Assembly: GCF_000013345.1 (NCBI RefSeq)
Contig: NC_007777.1
Location: 744,001 to 808,000 of the forward strand
Length of the DNA: 64,000 nt
DNA from: Frankia casuarinae
GTDB taxonomy: Bacteria > Actinomycetota > Actinomycetes > Frankiales > Frankiaceae
Direction of reading: 5' to 3'
Shown: positions 57,001 through 64,000 of the stretch, piece by piece
Layout: every line of letters starts with the position of its first letter
How positions within the stretch are numbered: position 1 is the first letter of the stretch
The notes under the pieces: model-generated
The model's input: the letters and a program-made list of their open reading frames with translations, nothing else
What the model was told of the DNA's origin: nothing
The model's database searches: none
Translations under genes and position numbers: made by a program

Positions 57001-58596
57001 CTATAGCGGGATGTTGCCGTGCTTCTTCGGTGGCAGGGATTCACGCTTGGTACGCAGCAGACGCAGTGCTCGAATGAGCTCGCGCCGCGTTTCCGACGGG
57101 CTGATGACCGCGTCGAGATAGCCCCGTTCCGCCGCGATGTAAGGGGTCGCGAAGTGATCGGTGTAGTCTTGGATCAGCTCGGCCCGACGAGTCTCCGGTG
57201 ACTCGGACCTGGCTAGATCCCGTCGATAGATGATGTTGACGGCACCCCGGGCGCCCATCACCGCGATCTCGGCGGTTGGCCAGGCAAGGTTGATGTCCGC
57301 CCGCAGGTGCTTGGACCCCATGACGTCGTAGGCACCGCCGTAGGCCTTCCGAGTGATCACCGTCACTTTCGGTACGGTGGCCTCTGCGTAGGCGTAGATC
57401 AGCTTGGCGCCACGGCGAATGATGCCGTTCCACTCCTGGGAGGTGCCGGGAAGGAAGCCGGGGACGTCGACCAGAGTCAGCACCGGGATGTTGAATGCGT
57501 CGCAGGTCCGGACGAACCGGGCGGCCTTCTCGCTGGCGTCGATGTCGAGGGTGCCGGCGAACTGCATCGGCTGGTTGGCGACCACCCCGATAGAACGTCC
57601 ATCCACCCGGCCGAATCCGACGATCATGTTCTGGGCGAACTGAGCGTGGACCTCGAGAAAGTCACCCTCGTCGAGGACCCGCTCGATGATCTGGTGCATG
57701 TCGTACGGAGTGTTCGGGGAGTCGGGGATGAACGTGTCGAGATCCGGGTCGATCTCGGCGTCCAGATCGTCCACGGCGTCGTAGCTCGGGGCGTCGTCGA
57801 GATTGTTCGACGGAAGGAACGACAGCAGCGCACGGGCGAGTTCGAGGCACTCCGTCTCGTCGGCCGACTGGAAGTGCGCGACACCGCTGCGGGAGTTGTG
57901 GGTGTGTGCGCCACCCAGTTCCTCCATGCCCACGTCCTCGCCGGTGACCTCCTTGATCACGTCGGGGCCGGTGATGAACATGTGGCTGGTCTGGTCGACC
58001 ATCAGGGTAAAGTCGGTGATCGCCGGAGAGTACACGGCGCCACCGGCGCATGGCCCCATGATCAGTGAGAGCTGTGGGACGACGCCGGAGGCCATCACGT
58101 TGCGGTAGAAGATTTCGCCGTACAGACCGAGGGAGACGACACCCTCCTGGATACGCGCTCCGCCGGAGTCGTTGATGCCCACGACGGGGCAGCCCGTCTT
58201 CAACGCAAGATCCATGATTTTGACGATCTTCTCACCGAAGACCTCACCCAGGCTGCCACCGAAAACGGTGAAGTCCTGGCTGAACACGCAGACCTGCCGG
58301 CCGTCGACAGTCCCGTACCCGGTCACCACGCCGTCGCCGTACGGCCGGTTGGCCTGGACGCCGAAGTCGTGCGCGCGATGGCGGGCGAAGGCGTCGGTCT
58401 CGACGAACGACCCGGGGTCGAGGAAGGCCTCGACCCGTTCGCGGGCTGTCATCTTGCCCTTGGCATGCTGCGCGTCGACCGCTCGCTGGGACCCGGCGTG
58501 GACGGCATCATCGTTCACGCGCCGCAGGTGGGCGAGTCGGCCTGCGGTGGTGTGCGGGTCGGGAGCGGAATCCTCTGCGGACGCGGGAAGAGCCAT
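57001..58596 (-). CDS. acyl-CoA carboxylase beta subunit (propionyl-CoA carboxyltransferase)
   Basis: About 531 aa. Carboxyltransferase with [23 protein letters not shown] in the N-domain and [14 protein letters not shown] in the C-domain. [13 protein letters not shown] and [20 protein letters not shown] are also conserved. By order it corresponds to AccD5 (Rv3280). No Shine-Dalgarno precedes ATG 58596; the frame is open further upstream but the family begins near here. Divergent from birA. Confidence 0.95.
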   Translation of the reverse strand: MALPASAEDSAPDPHTTAGRLAHLRRVNDDAVHAGSQRAVDAQHAKGKMTARERVEAFLDPGSFVETDAFARHRAHDFGVQANRPYGDGVVTGYGTVDGRQVCVFSQDFTVFGGSLGEVFGEKIVKIMDLALKTGCPVVGINDSGGARIQEGVVSLGLYGEIFYRNVMASGVVPQLSLIMGPCAGGAVYSPAITDFTLMVDQTSHMFITGPDVIKEVTGEDVGMEELGGAHTHNSRSGVAHFQSADETECLELARALLSFLPSNNLDDAPSYDAVDDLDAEIDPDLDTFIPDSPNTPYDMHQIIERVLDEGDFLEVHAQFAQNMIVGFGRVDGRSIGVVANQPMQFAGTLDIDASEKAARFVRTCDAFNIPVLTLVDVPGFLPGTSQEWNGIIRRGAKLIYAYAEATVPKVTVITRKAYGGAYDVMGSKHLRADINLAWPTAEIAVMGARGAVNIIYRRDLARSESPETRRAELIQDYTDHFATPYIAAERGYLDAVISPSETRRELIRALRLLRTKRESLPPKKHGNIPL

Positions 58597-58712
58597 AACC
58601 GGCAGCGTACGACCCCCGTGGGTCCACGCGTGTGATTGATGTGCAGCGGATCTCACCGGATAGGCGAGATTCGTGGGCCTCCGGCGAGTTGACCGTATCC
58701 CGGATCAGCTCG

Positions 58713-58756
58713 CCGATCGTCCGCCGATCGTCCGCCGATCGTCCGCCGATCGTCCG
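58713..58756. repeat. four 11-bp iterons between accD and birA
   Basis: ccgatcgtccg is repeated four times without change (58713-58723, 58724-58734, 58735-58745, 58746-58756). Each contains the palindrome cgatcg. The 11-bp spacing is one helical turn, so bound proteins would face the same side. It lies in the only space that can hold the divergent promoters. Confidence 0.95.
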
Positions 58757-58797
58757 AGTCGCCGACGGGTGACCGGACGGTCTGGCAGGGTGGACCG

Positions 58798-59730
58798 GTG
58801 CCACCCTCGAAGGAGCCCGCACCCGCGGGACCCTCTCCCGAGCAGCCCGCGTCCGGCAAGCTCCCGTCCGGCAAGCCCTCGCCGGCGTCCCCTCGGGCCC
58901 GCCCTGCCGGAGAGGGGCGATTCTCGTCCGTCGGAACACGTGAACCGCTGGACGCCGCACGCCTCGCGGCCCGTGCCGCCGCGGTCGGTCTCGACCTGAC
59001 GGTGGTAGAGGAGACCGACTCGACCAACGCCGCGCTGGCGCGCATCGCCCGGGGCGAAGACACCGCCCGGGGCGAAGACACCGCCCGCGGCCGGGGACGG
59101 GTTCTCGTCGCCGAACGGCAGACGGCGGGTCGTGGTCGGCTCGACCGATCATGGGAGTCTCGCCCTGGTGCCGGGTTGACGGTCTCGCTGCTGCTGCAAC
59201 CCCGGCTACCGATGTCACTGTTCGGCTGGCTGCCCATGGTGGTCGGAACCTCGCTTCTGGCGACGCTACGCGAGGTGGCGGCGGTTCCCGCAGTCCTGAA
59301 ATGGCCCAATGACGTTCTCGTTGACGATGCGAAGCTCGCCGGCATCCTGGTCGAGGTCGTCCAGGTCCCACTATCGTCACCCTCGGTGATTATCGGTTTT
59401 GGGTTGAATGTCATGGCGGAGCGTGACGAGCTCCCGGAGCGGTCGACAAGCCTGCTGCTCAGCGGCGCGCTTCCGGCGGCTCTGGACCGGACCGAGCTGC
59501 TCGGGGTGGTACTCGCGGATCTCGTCGGGGCGATCACTGGCTGGGAGGCCGACCCGCAAGCGGCTCGCGCGGAGTACCTACGGGTGTGCGCGACGATCGG
59601 CAGGCGGGTGCGCGTCGAGCTGCCGGACGGTTCGGCGGTGCTCGGGACCGCCACCGACGTTGACCCCGACGGCCGGCTCGTCGTCAACGGGCGACCCTAC
59701 AGCGCCGCCGACATCGTTCACCTGCGGTGA
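58798..59730 (+). CDS. birA: biotin--[acetyl-CoA-carboxylase] ligase
   Basis: 310 aa. Makes biotinyl-AMP and transfers biotin to the carrier lysine. ETDSTN, the GRGRLDRSWES loop and KWPNDVLVDDAKLAGIL are the ligase core, followed by a C-terminal SH3-like domain (RRVRVELPDGSAVLGTATDVD). No N-terminal DNA-binding domain is present, so this form cannot act as the classic BirA repressor. The N-terminal 50 residues are low complexity. An 18-bp in-frame duplication (ARGEDT) lies near residue 85. Confidence 0.95.
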   Translation: MPPSKEPAPAGPSPEQPASGKLPSGKPSPASPRARPAGEGRFSSVGTREPLDAARLAARAAAVGLDLTVVEETDSTNAALARIARGEDTARGEDTARGRGRVLVAERQTAGRGRLDRSWESRPGAGLTVSLLLQPRLPMSLFGWLPMVVGTSLLATLREVAAVPAVLKWPNDVLVDDAKLAGILVEVVQVPLSSPSVIIGFGLNVMAERDELPERSTSLLLSGALPAALDRTELLGVVLADLVGAITGWEADPQAARAEYLRVCATIGRRVRVELPDGSAVLGTATDVDPDGRLVVNGRPYSAADIVHLR

Positions 59731-59779
59731 CGAGGGACCCGGCAGTGATCTGTCCGCCCGAGATGCGACGATCGTTGCC

Positions 59780-60289
59780 GTGGCGTTTCCCGACGATATC
59801 CTCACCCAGGACGAAGAGGTTGTCCTTCATGTGCACCCGCACTGGGTCAGCCTGGTAGTCCCGGCGTTCTGGACGGTTGCCGCCCTCCTTTTCGCCGTGC
59901 TGGGGGTTTTCTTCGCACCCGGAGGGGTGTTGCAGAAGCCCATCCAGTATCTCGTGCTTCTGGTCGCCTTCGGTGCGATCGGTTACCTGAGTGTGATGCC
60001 ATGGTTACGTCGGATGACGACCCATTACGTCGTGACGAACCATCGACTGGTGATCCGCGAAGGGGTCGTCACGCGGGTCGGGCGTGACGTCCCGCTCGCC
60101 TGGTTGGTTGGCGCGACGGTGCAGCAGAACGTCATCGACCGGCTTCTGGGCTCGGGTGAGCTGATCATTGAGGCGGTGGGGCAGCGGGGCCGGGTCAGCC
60201 TGTCGTGTATGCCGCACGCCGAGCGGGTGCAGGAAACCCTCGCCGATCTCTCCGCGCCCTACCAGTCACGGGGCTATCCGGGGGCCTGA
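59780..60289 (+). CDS. PH-domain membrane protein (YdbS/bPH2 type)
   Basis: About 169 aa. Two membrane helices (WVSLVVPAFWTVAALLFAVLGVFF and IQYLVLLVAFGAIGYLSVMPWL), then a bacterial PH barrel (HYVVTNHRLVIREGVVTRVGRDVPLAWLVGATVQ). The same gene follows birA in mycobacteria (Rv3278c). No known reaction. It starts at GTG 59780, 49 bp after birA, likely in one operon. Confidence 0.9.
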   Translation: MAFPDDILTQDEEVVLHVHPHWVSLVVPAFWTVAALLFAVLGVFFAPGGVLQKPIQYLVLLVAFGAIGYLSVMPWLRRMTTHYVVTNHRLVIREGVVTRVGRDVPLAWLVGATVQQNVIDRLLGSGELIIEAVGQRGRVSLSCMPHAERVQETLADLSAPYQSRGYPGA

Positions 60290-60327
60290 CGCCGGGACGG
60301 CCGGAGGCGGTAAGCACGGCAGATCCG

Positions 60328-61041
60328 TCACACCGGATCGAACTCCCGCCACCATGCGAGCAATTTGTCGGCCTGCGGATCCTCCGTGGCGAAGCCGAGA
60401 CGCTCGTCGTCAACCGTCCAGAACACCGAGAACCGGCCGGGTCTTGCATCGCACAGGAAGGTGCCACGGCGTCGGGAGCCGCGTGCCCAGCGTTCGATGC
60501 CGGTCTGTCCCTGATAACAGTCGCCGACGTCGGCGAGGGCTGCGGACCGGCGGGCGATGTCGCGGGTCAGGGCCGAGGCGTCCCGGTAACGCAGGACGAG
60601 GATTCGAGCGGGGGCTGGAGCGTCGGTCGCCACCCCGGGGACGCAGCTGAGGGCCGCCTCCACGCCATCGGGTACCGCCTGTCCCTCGCTGGGCGGCGCA
60701 CTCGTGCACTCGTCGACCGCGAACGGCTTGAGCGAGGACCGCAGCCGGGCCTCGGCGGCGTCGAGCGTCGGGCCCGGCGACGGTCCGACGCCGGGCCCTC
60801 CGGAGGCCACGGTGCCTGCGGTGCCCGTCGTGCCGGACGCCGACGGGTGGCGACCGGCGGGGCTGTCGCTCGGATCGTGGGTCACGGCGAGTCCGATGGT
60901 GATGCCACTCGCGATCAGAGCCGCGATGATCAGGACGATCGCGGTGAGGGGTCCACGACGCCACCACGAGCCGGTTCCACCGGATGGATCCTCGTCACCG
61001 TCGGCCGGATTCCGCGGGAATCCGTCTTCGGAACCGTTCAC
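60328..61041 (-). CDS. membrane-anchored four-Cys / WWxxFDP protein, paralogue A
   Basis: 237 aa. One helix (GPLTAIVLIIAALIASGITIGLAV, about 30-53) and an extracellular part. Four cysteines (ECTS, LSCVPG, GDCYQG, FLCDAR), FSVFWTVDDERLGF and the end LLAWWREFDPV are shared with the next two genes. GTG 61041 has gggagg before it. 29 bp downstream of paralogue B's stop, probably one operon. Function unknown; a binding or sensor ectodomain is my inference. Confidence 0.8.
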   Translation of the reverse strand: MNGSEDGFPRNPADGDEDPSGGTGSWWRRGPLTAIVLIIAALIASGITIGLAVTHDPSDSPAGRHPSASGTTGTAGTVASGGPGVGPSPGPTLDAAEARLRSSLKPFAVDECTSAPPSEGQAVPDGVEAALSCVPGVATDAPAPARILVLRYRDASALTRDIARRSAALADVGDCYQGQTGIERWARGSRRRGTFLCDARPGRFSVFWTVDDERLGFATEDPQADKLLAWWREFDPV

Positions 61042-61070
61042 AGGTATCCGGCCTCCCGAGGAAGGTCAGC

Positions 61071-63008
61071 TCAATGGCGGAGTGGATCGAACGACTTCCA
61101 CCATCTGTTGAGGTTACCCGGATCTTGATCATCCGCGGAGAACGCGATTCGATAGTCGTCGTAGGTCCAGAACTCGTAGAAACGCTTCGCGAAGAAGTAG
61201 CACAGCCGGGTGCCACCGGTCGACTCGGCCGGCGAGCTCCACTGCTCCGAGCTCTGCTGGCCATCGTCGCAGTTCCCCTCGTCATAGTAGTACGTTTCAC
61301 GGGCGCCGATCTGCCGGTCCATGGCGGACTGACTCGGGAAGTGGAAGGCGGTGACCTCGATGCCGCTGGAATCCTTGCAGACGAGGGCGGCGTCGGCGTA
61401 GGCGCTGTCACGGTGTGCGGGGACGGCGCATCCCGTCATGACGACCGGGTTCAGTAGTGAGCGGAGGATCTCCTGTGGATTGCCGGCCGGCTGTCCACCG
61501 CTCCCCGACGCTTCGATGGTCGATGTTCTGGCGACGGATTGTCCGCTCGTCGTGTCGGCGCCGTCCCCGCCGGTGAAGACGACGACTCCGAGCAGGATCA
61601 CCAGGGTCAGGAGGAGACCGCCGCCCGCGAACAGCAGGCGTCGATCCACGCTGACCTCGTGCCGGGAGGCCGTGCCGCGCTTGGCCATGGGGGCCAGGGG
61701 GGCCACGGCGCGCTCGGTGAGCCCGGGTCCGGCCGCGCCGGCGGGGATTCCCGTCGGGTGGACGGGCGGCTCCGGCGGAAGTCCCGGCAACAGCCCCGGT
61801 AACGACGAGGGCCGTCTGGAATCCGCAGGCGCGCCGAGCCGCACGGCGGTGGCCGTGTCGACCGAGGGGGCGGACGTGCCGAGGAGATTGACGGGCGCCG
61901 ACGCTGGAAAGCCGCCGGTCGGGACAGGCGTCCCGCCCGTCAACGGGTGGTCGGCGGGTGATACGGGAAGCGGAGATGCGCCGGATGTGACCGGAGTTCC
62001 GCTCACCGAAGGGAATCCGTTCGGCGGGTTGACACCGATTGTCGCTCCGGGAGTTGGCGCCGGATAACCGATGGGCGGTGCGGACGGCTCGGCCTGCGCG
62101 TCAACGCCGTTCGTGGACCTGCCCCGGGCCTCGAAGGCTCCGAGGAAGGCCGTGTCACCGTTCGTGCCGAGCCCGGTGCCGGTTTCGGCCGCGAGGGTTC
62201 CGGGCTGGTTCGCGAGGGTTCCGGGCTGGTTAGGGTCGCCGCCCTGGATGCCGGGCCGTCCGGTGGGCGGGGTCAGGCGATAGGTGAGGTCGCCGTCGTC
62301 CGGCCACGGTGACGATGGGGTGTGGTGTGGGGACATCGACACTCCGGAGGACGTCTGAGGTCCCGAAGGCAGGGGGGGGCCGAAGGCCACCGGGGAGTCA
62401 GAGCTGCCGGATCTGGTTGGCGAGCCGTAGTAGAGCGGACCGGGCGGGCCGGCCATGCCTGTGGGTGGCCCGGGGGGGCCCGGGGGGCCGGGAGGTCCCT
62501 GCGTCCCCGACCGAGCCGGCAGGCCAGGCGGTCCCTGCCCGCCCGGACCAGGCTGGTCCGCCCGGGCGGACCAGGCGGGGGGGCCGGTGGGCGGGGCGGA
62601 GCCGGGCGGGGCGAGAGATTCGGGTGGCCCGGGGGGAGCGGGAGGCCATGACGGAGTGGAGGGCGCGGGCGGCCCCGGCAGGCCACCCGGACCGGGCAGT
62701 CCCCCGAAGCGGGGGGGAACCGTGGGAACCGCGGGAACCGGCGGGCCCGGTGGCAGAACCGGGCCTTGCGGTATGGAACCCGGCGGCGGTCCCGAGCCCA
62801 GGGCCGACGGCGGTGGGACCGGATTCGTGTATGGCGGAGGCGACAAGGCATGCCCCGGCTCCACCCCTGGTCCCCGGTGCAGTGGATACAGGATGGTCCG
62901 GTCAGGCCCGTCCGGGTCTGCATCGGGGCCGCTCCCTGGCCGCGGCAAGTCCGGCGGTGGCTCGGACACCTGCGACGCTTCGTTGTCGCCTTGGCCGGGG
63001 CTGGGCAC
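61071..63008 (-). CDS. membrane-anchored four-Cys / WWxxFDP protein, paralogue B with long Pro-rich cytosolic part
   Basis: 645 aa. The first 450 residues are Pro/Gly-rich and disordered (with NQPGTLA repeats), facing the cytosol. One helix (LLFAGGGLLLTLVILLGVVVF, about 456-480) precedes the same outer domain: cysteines in TGCAVP, LVCKDS, GNCDDG and RLCYFF, then FWTYDDYRIAF and LNRWWKSFDPLRH. GTG 63008 follows gggaggaacc. No enzymatic motif. Confidence 0.8.
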   Translation of the reverse strand: MPSPGQGDNEASQVSEPPPDLPRPGSGPDADPDGPDRTILYPLHRGPGVEPGHALSPPPYTNPVPPPSALGSGPPPGSIPQGPVLPPGPPVPAVPTVPPRFGGLPGPGGLPGPPAPSTPSWPPAPPGPPESLAPPGSAPPTGPPAWSARADQPGPGGQGPPGLPARSGTQGPPGPPGPPGPPTGMAGPPGPLYYGSPTRSGSSDSPVAFGPPLPSGPQTSSGVSMSPHHTPSSPWPDDGDLTYRLTPPTGRPGIQGGDPNQPGTLANQPGTLAAETGTGLGTNGDTAFLGAFEARGRSTNGVDAQAEPSAPPIGYPAPTPGATIGVNPPNGFPSVSGTPVTSGASPLPVSPADHPLTGGTPVPTGGFPASAPVNLLGTSAPSVDTATAVRLGAPADSRRPSSLPGLLPGLPPEPPVHPTGIPAGAAGPGLTERAVAPLAPMAKRGTASRHEVSVDRRLLFAGGGLLLTLVILLGVVVFTGGDGADTTSGQSVARTSTIEASGSGGQPAGNPQEILRSLLNPVVMTGCAVPAHRDSAYADAALVCKDSSGIEVTAFHFPSQSAMDRQIGARETYYYDEGNCDDGQQSSEQWSSPAESTGGTRLCYFFAKRFYEFWTYDDYRIAFSADDQDPGNLNRWWKSFDPLRH

Positions 63009-63210
63009 GGTTCCTCCCGAGATGGGTGACAGGTGCGACCCCAGCGTAGGCCCCTCACCACCCGGATATGGGCGATGTCAGGCTACTGCGTCACAAATAC
63101 TGCTCTATCACCACCCGCCCGGCCGAAGGCAAGCAGGCAAGATCGAATTCACAGCAAACGGCGCCCCGCCGTGTGGACGTGGCCGCGTCCCGGCGGCGTC
63201 CACCGCGACG

Positions 63211-64000
63211 TCAGGCCTTGGGCACCGGATCGAAATTACTCCACCATTCGTACAGGGCCGCCCCGTCGGGGCCGGTCGCCATGAAGGAGACCAACGTGGA
63301 GTTGTAGGACCAGAAGATGAAATGATCACCGTCACGTACGTTGCAGACGGCCGTGCCCTGGGTCGCACCCTCGTGGAAGTTCCAGGTAAAGACCTCGTCG
63401 CCGCCCTGCTCGCATTTGCCTCCGGTGGTGGTGACCAGGGACTTGCGCACCTCGACGTCGCTGTTCAGATCACTGGTGGTCGCGTAGGAGTAGGCGGCTA
63501 CCACCTTCCCATCATCCGAGTTGCAGAACAACGACGCCTTGATGTGGCCGCCCTCGGCTTCGCTGTTGGGCTCGCAGTCCATCATCACGGACGAGTCGAG
63601 CTTGGCCAGCAGGGCGTGCTGCGCCGAGGTGAACTGCGCCGAGGGACTCACACTCGGACTCACACTCGGACTCGGACTCGGACTTGGCGAGGGCGATGAC
63701 GATGGGCTTGTCGAGGTCGGCGAGGCGCTGGGGCTTTCGGACGCGGCCACCGTGCCCGGGTTGTCGGAACCTCCGGAGAGGAGCGCAACCGAAACAACGA
63801 TCAGGAGGAGTGTCGCCGCCACCGCGGCAGCGATGATGGTGTTACGCCGACGTTGAGAGCCGCCGGGCCGGGGGGGCGCCCCCGGCGGCGGATAGCCTCC
63901 GTAACCGTCCGCCGCGGGGTAGCCCTGCTGCTGATAGCCCTGTTGGTAACCCGGCTGATAGTTCTGCTGATATGCCTGTTGCGGATAACTCTCCGTGGGA
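63211..64000 (-). CDS. membrane-anchored four-Cys / WWxxFDP protein, paralogue C, start outside the window
   Basis: The frame continues to the right edge of the window, where it reads as Tyr/Gln-rich repeats (GYQQGY, QQNYQ), so the N-terminus is missing. One helix (IIAAAVAATLLLIVVSVALLSGG) and a Ser/Pro linker lead to the domain seen in the previous two genes: MDCEPN, LFCNSD, GKCEQG, AVCNVR, FIFWSYN and LYEWWSNFDPV. The linker has 6-bp repeats (SPSPSP). Confidence 0.78.
   Translation of the reverse strand, partial: PTESYPQQAYQQNYQPGYQQGYQQQGYPAADGYGGYPPPGAPPRPGGSQRRRNTIIAAAVAATLLLIVVSVALLSGGSDNPGTVAASESPSASPTSTSPSSSPSPSPSPSPSVSPSVSPSAQFTSAQHALLAKLDSSVMMDCEPNSEAEGGHIKASLFCNSDDGKVVAAYSYATTSDLNSDVEVRKSLVTTTGGKCEQGGDEVFTWNFHEGATQGTAVCNVRDGDHFIFWSYNSTLVSFMATGPDGAALYEWWSNFDPVPKA

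Noticed and set aside
58713-58756. Possible CRISPR or plasmid replication iterons
   Set aside because: No spacers, no replication gene nearby; the site lies between biotin-related genes.

Overview
This is a very GC-rich (by eye about 70%) actinobacterial chromosome segment. Long GC3-biased frames, GTG starts, Pro/Gly/Ala-rich tails and the gene order point to a Frankiales genome, most likely Frankia. That is an inference from gene content and order, not a database match. No rRNA, tRNA or CRISPR array was found. Many genes overlap or abut on one strand (purN-purH, cdd-deoA, add-tag, sdhC-sdhD, sdhA-sdhB).

Layout. (1) 1-11.3 kb is a core block in the order known from other actinobacteria: sucC-sucD, a Rv0954-like GYGQ-tailed membrane protein, a PerM-like membrane protein (DUF6350), an HTH regulator, purN-purH and a DUF3017 protein. 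(2) 11.4-18.6 kb holds a geranylgeranyl-reductase-like flavoprotein, a serine beta-lactamase-like hydrolase, a 2H phosphoesterase, a YihY/BrkB membrane protein convergent with and overlapping a D,D-carboxypeptidase, and a DUF1003 protein. (3) About 19-27 kb is an accessory island: GNAT, a HicB-like-fold protein, an IS4-type transposase remnant, a compact hicBA pair, a serine recombinase broken by a complete ISAs1-family insertion sequence, diverged direct and inverted repeats that look like recombination sites, a class II Fic protein and a Phd-like antitoxin. It ends at a small SCO4848-type membrane protein, which in related genomes sits beside the D,D-carboxypeptidase. (4) 27.3-38.5 kb has an SDR oxidoreductase, a RecQ helicase with a C-terminal PRTase-like motif, the sdhCDAB operon and two receptor-type Ser/Thr kinases. 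(5) 38.6-49.2 kb is nucleoside salvage: cdd-deoA-add (with tag), deoC, upp, a phosphosugar mutase and punA, then aspS. (6) 49.4-60.3 kb has a YbdK-type ligase, an M20 amidohydrolase, a GGCT-like protein, LpdA-type quinone reductase, and the acyl-CoA carboxylase set (biotin-carrying alpha, epsilon and beta subunits) beside its biotin ligase BirA and a bacterial PH-domain protein. (7) 60.3-64 kb carries three paralogous membrane-anchored proteins that share a four-cysteine extracellular domain ending in WWxxFDP.

How the genes work together. sucCD and sdhCDAB are consecutive TCA-cycle steps. purN/purH make IMP, while cdd, deoA, add, upp, punA, deoC and the mutase recycle nucleosides and deoxyribose phosphate. 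BirA loads biotin on the adjacent carboxylase. The most unusual parts are the island with its swapped half-sites around a GGCC core, the trio of four-Cys proteins at the right edge, the 11-bp iterons upstream of birA, the perfect 26-bp palindrome in the YihY/carboxypeptidase overlap, and the many in-frame 15-, 18- and 24-bp tandem repeats in housekeeping genes.
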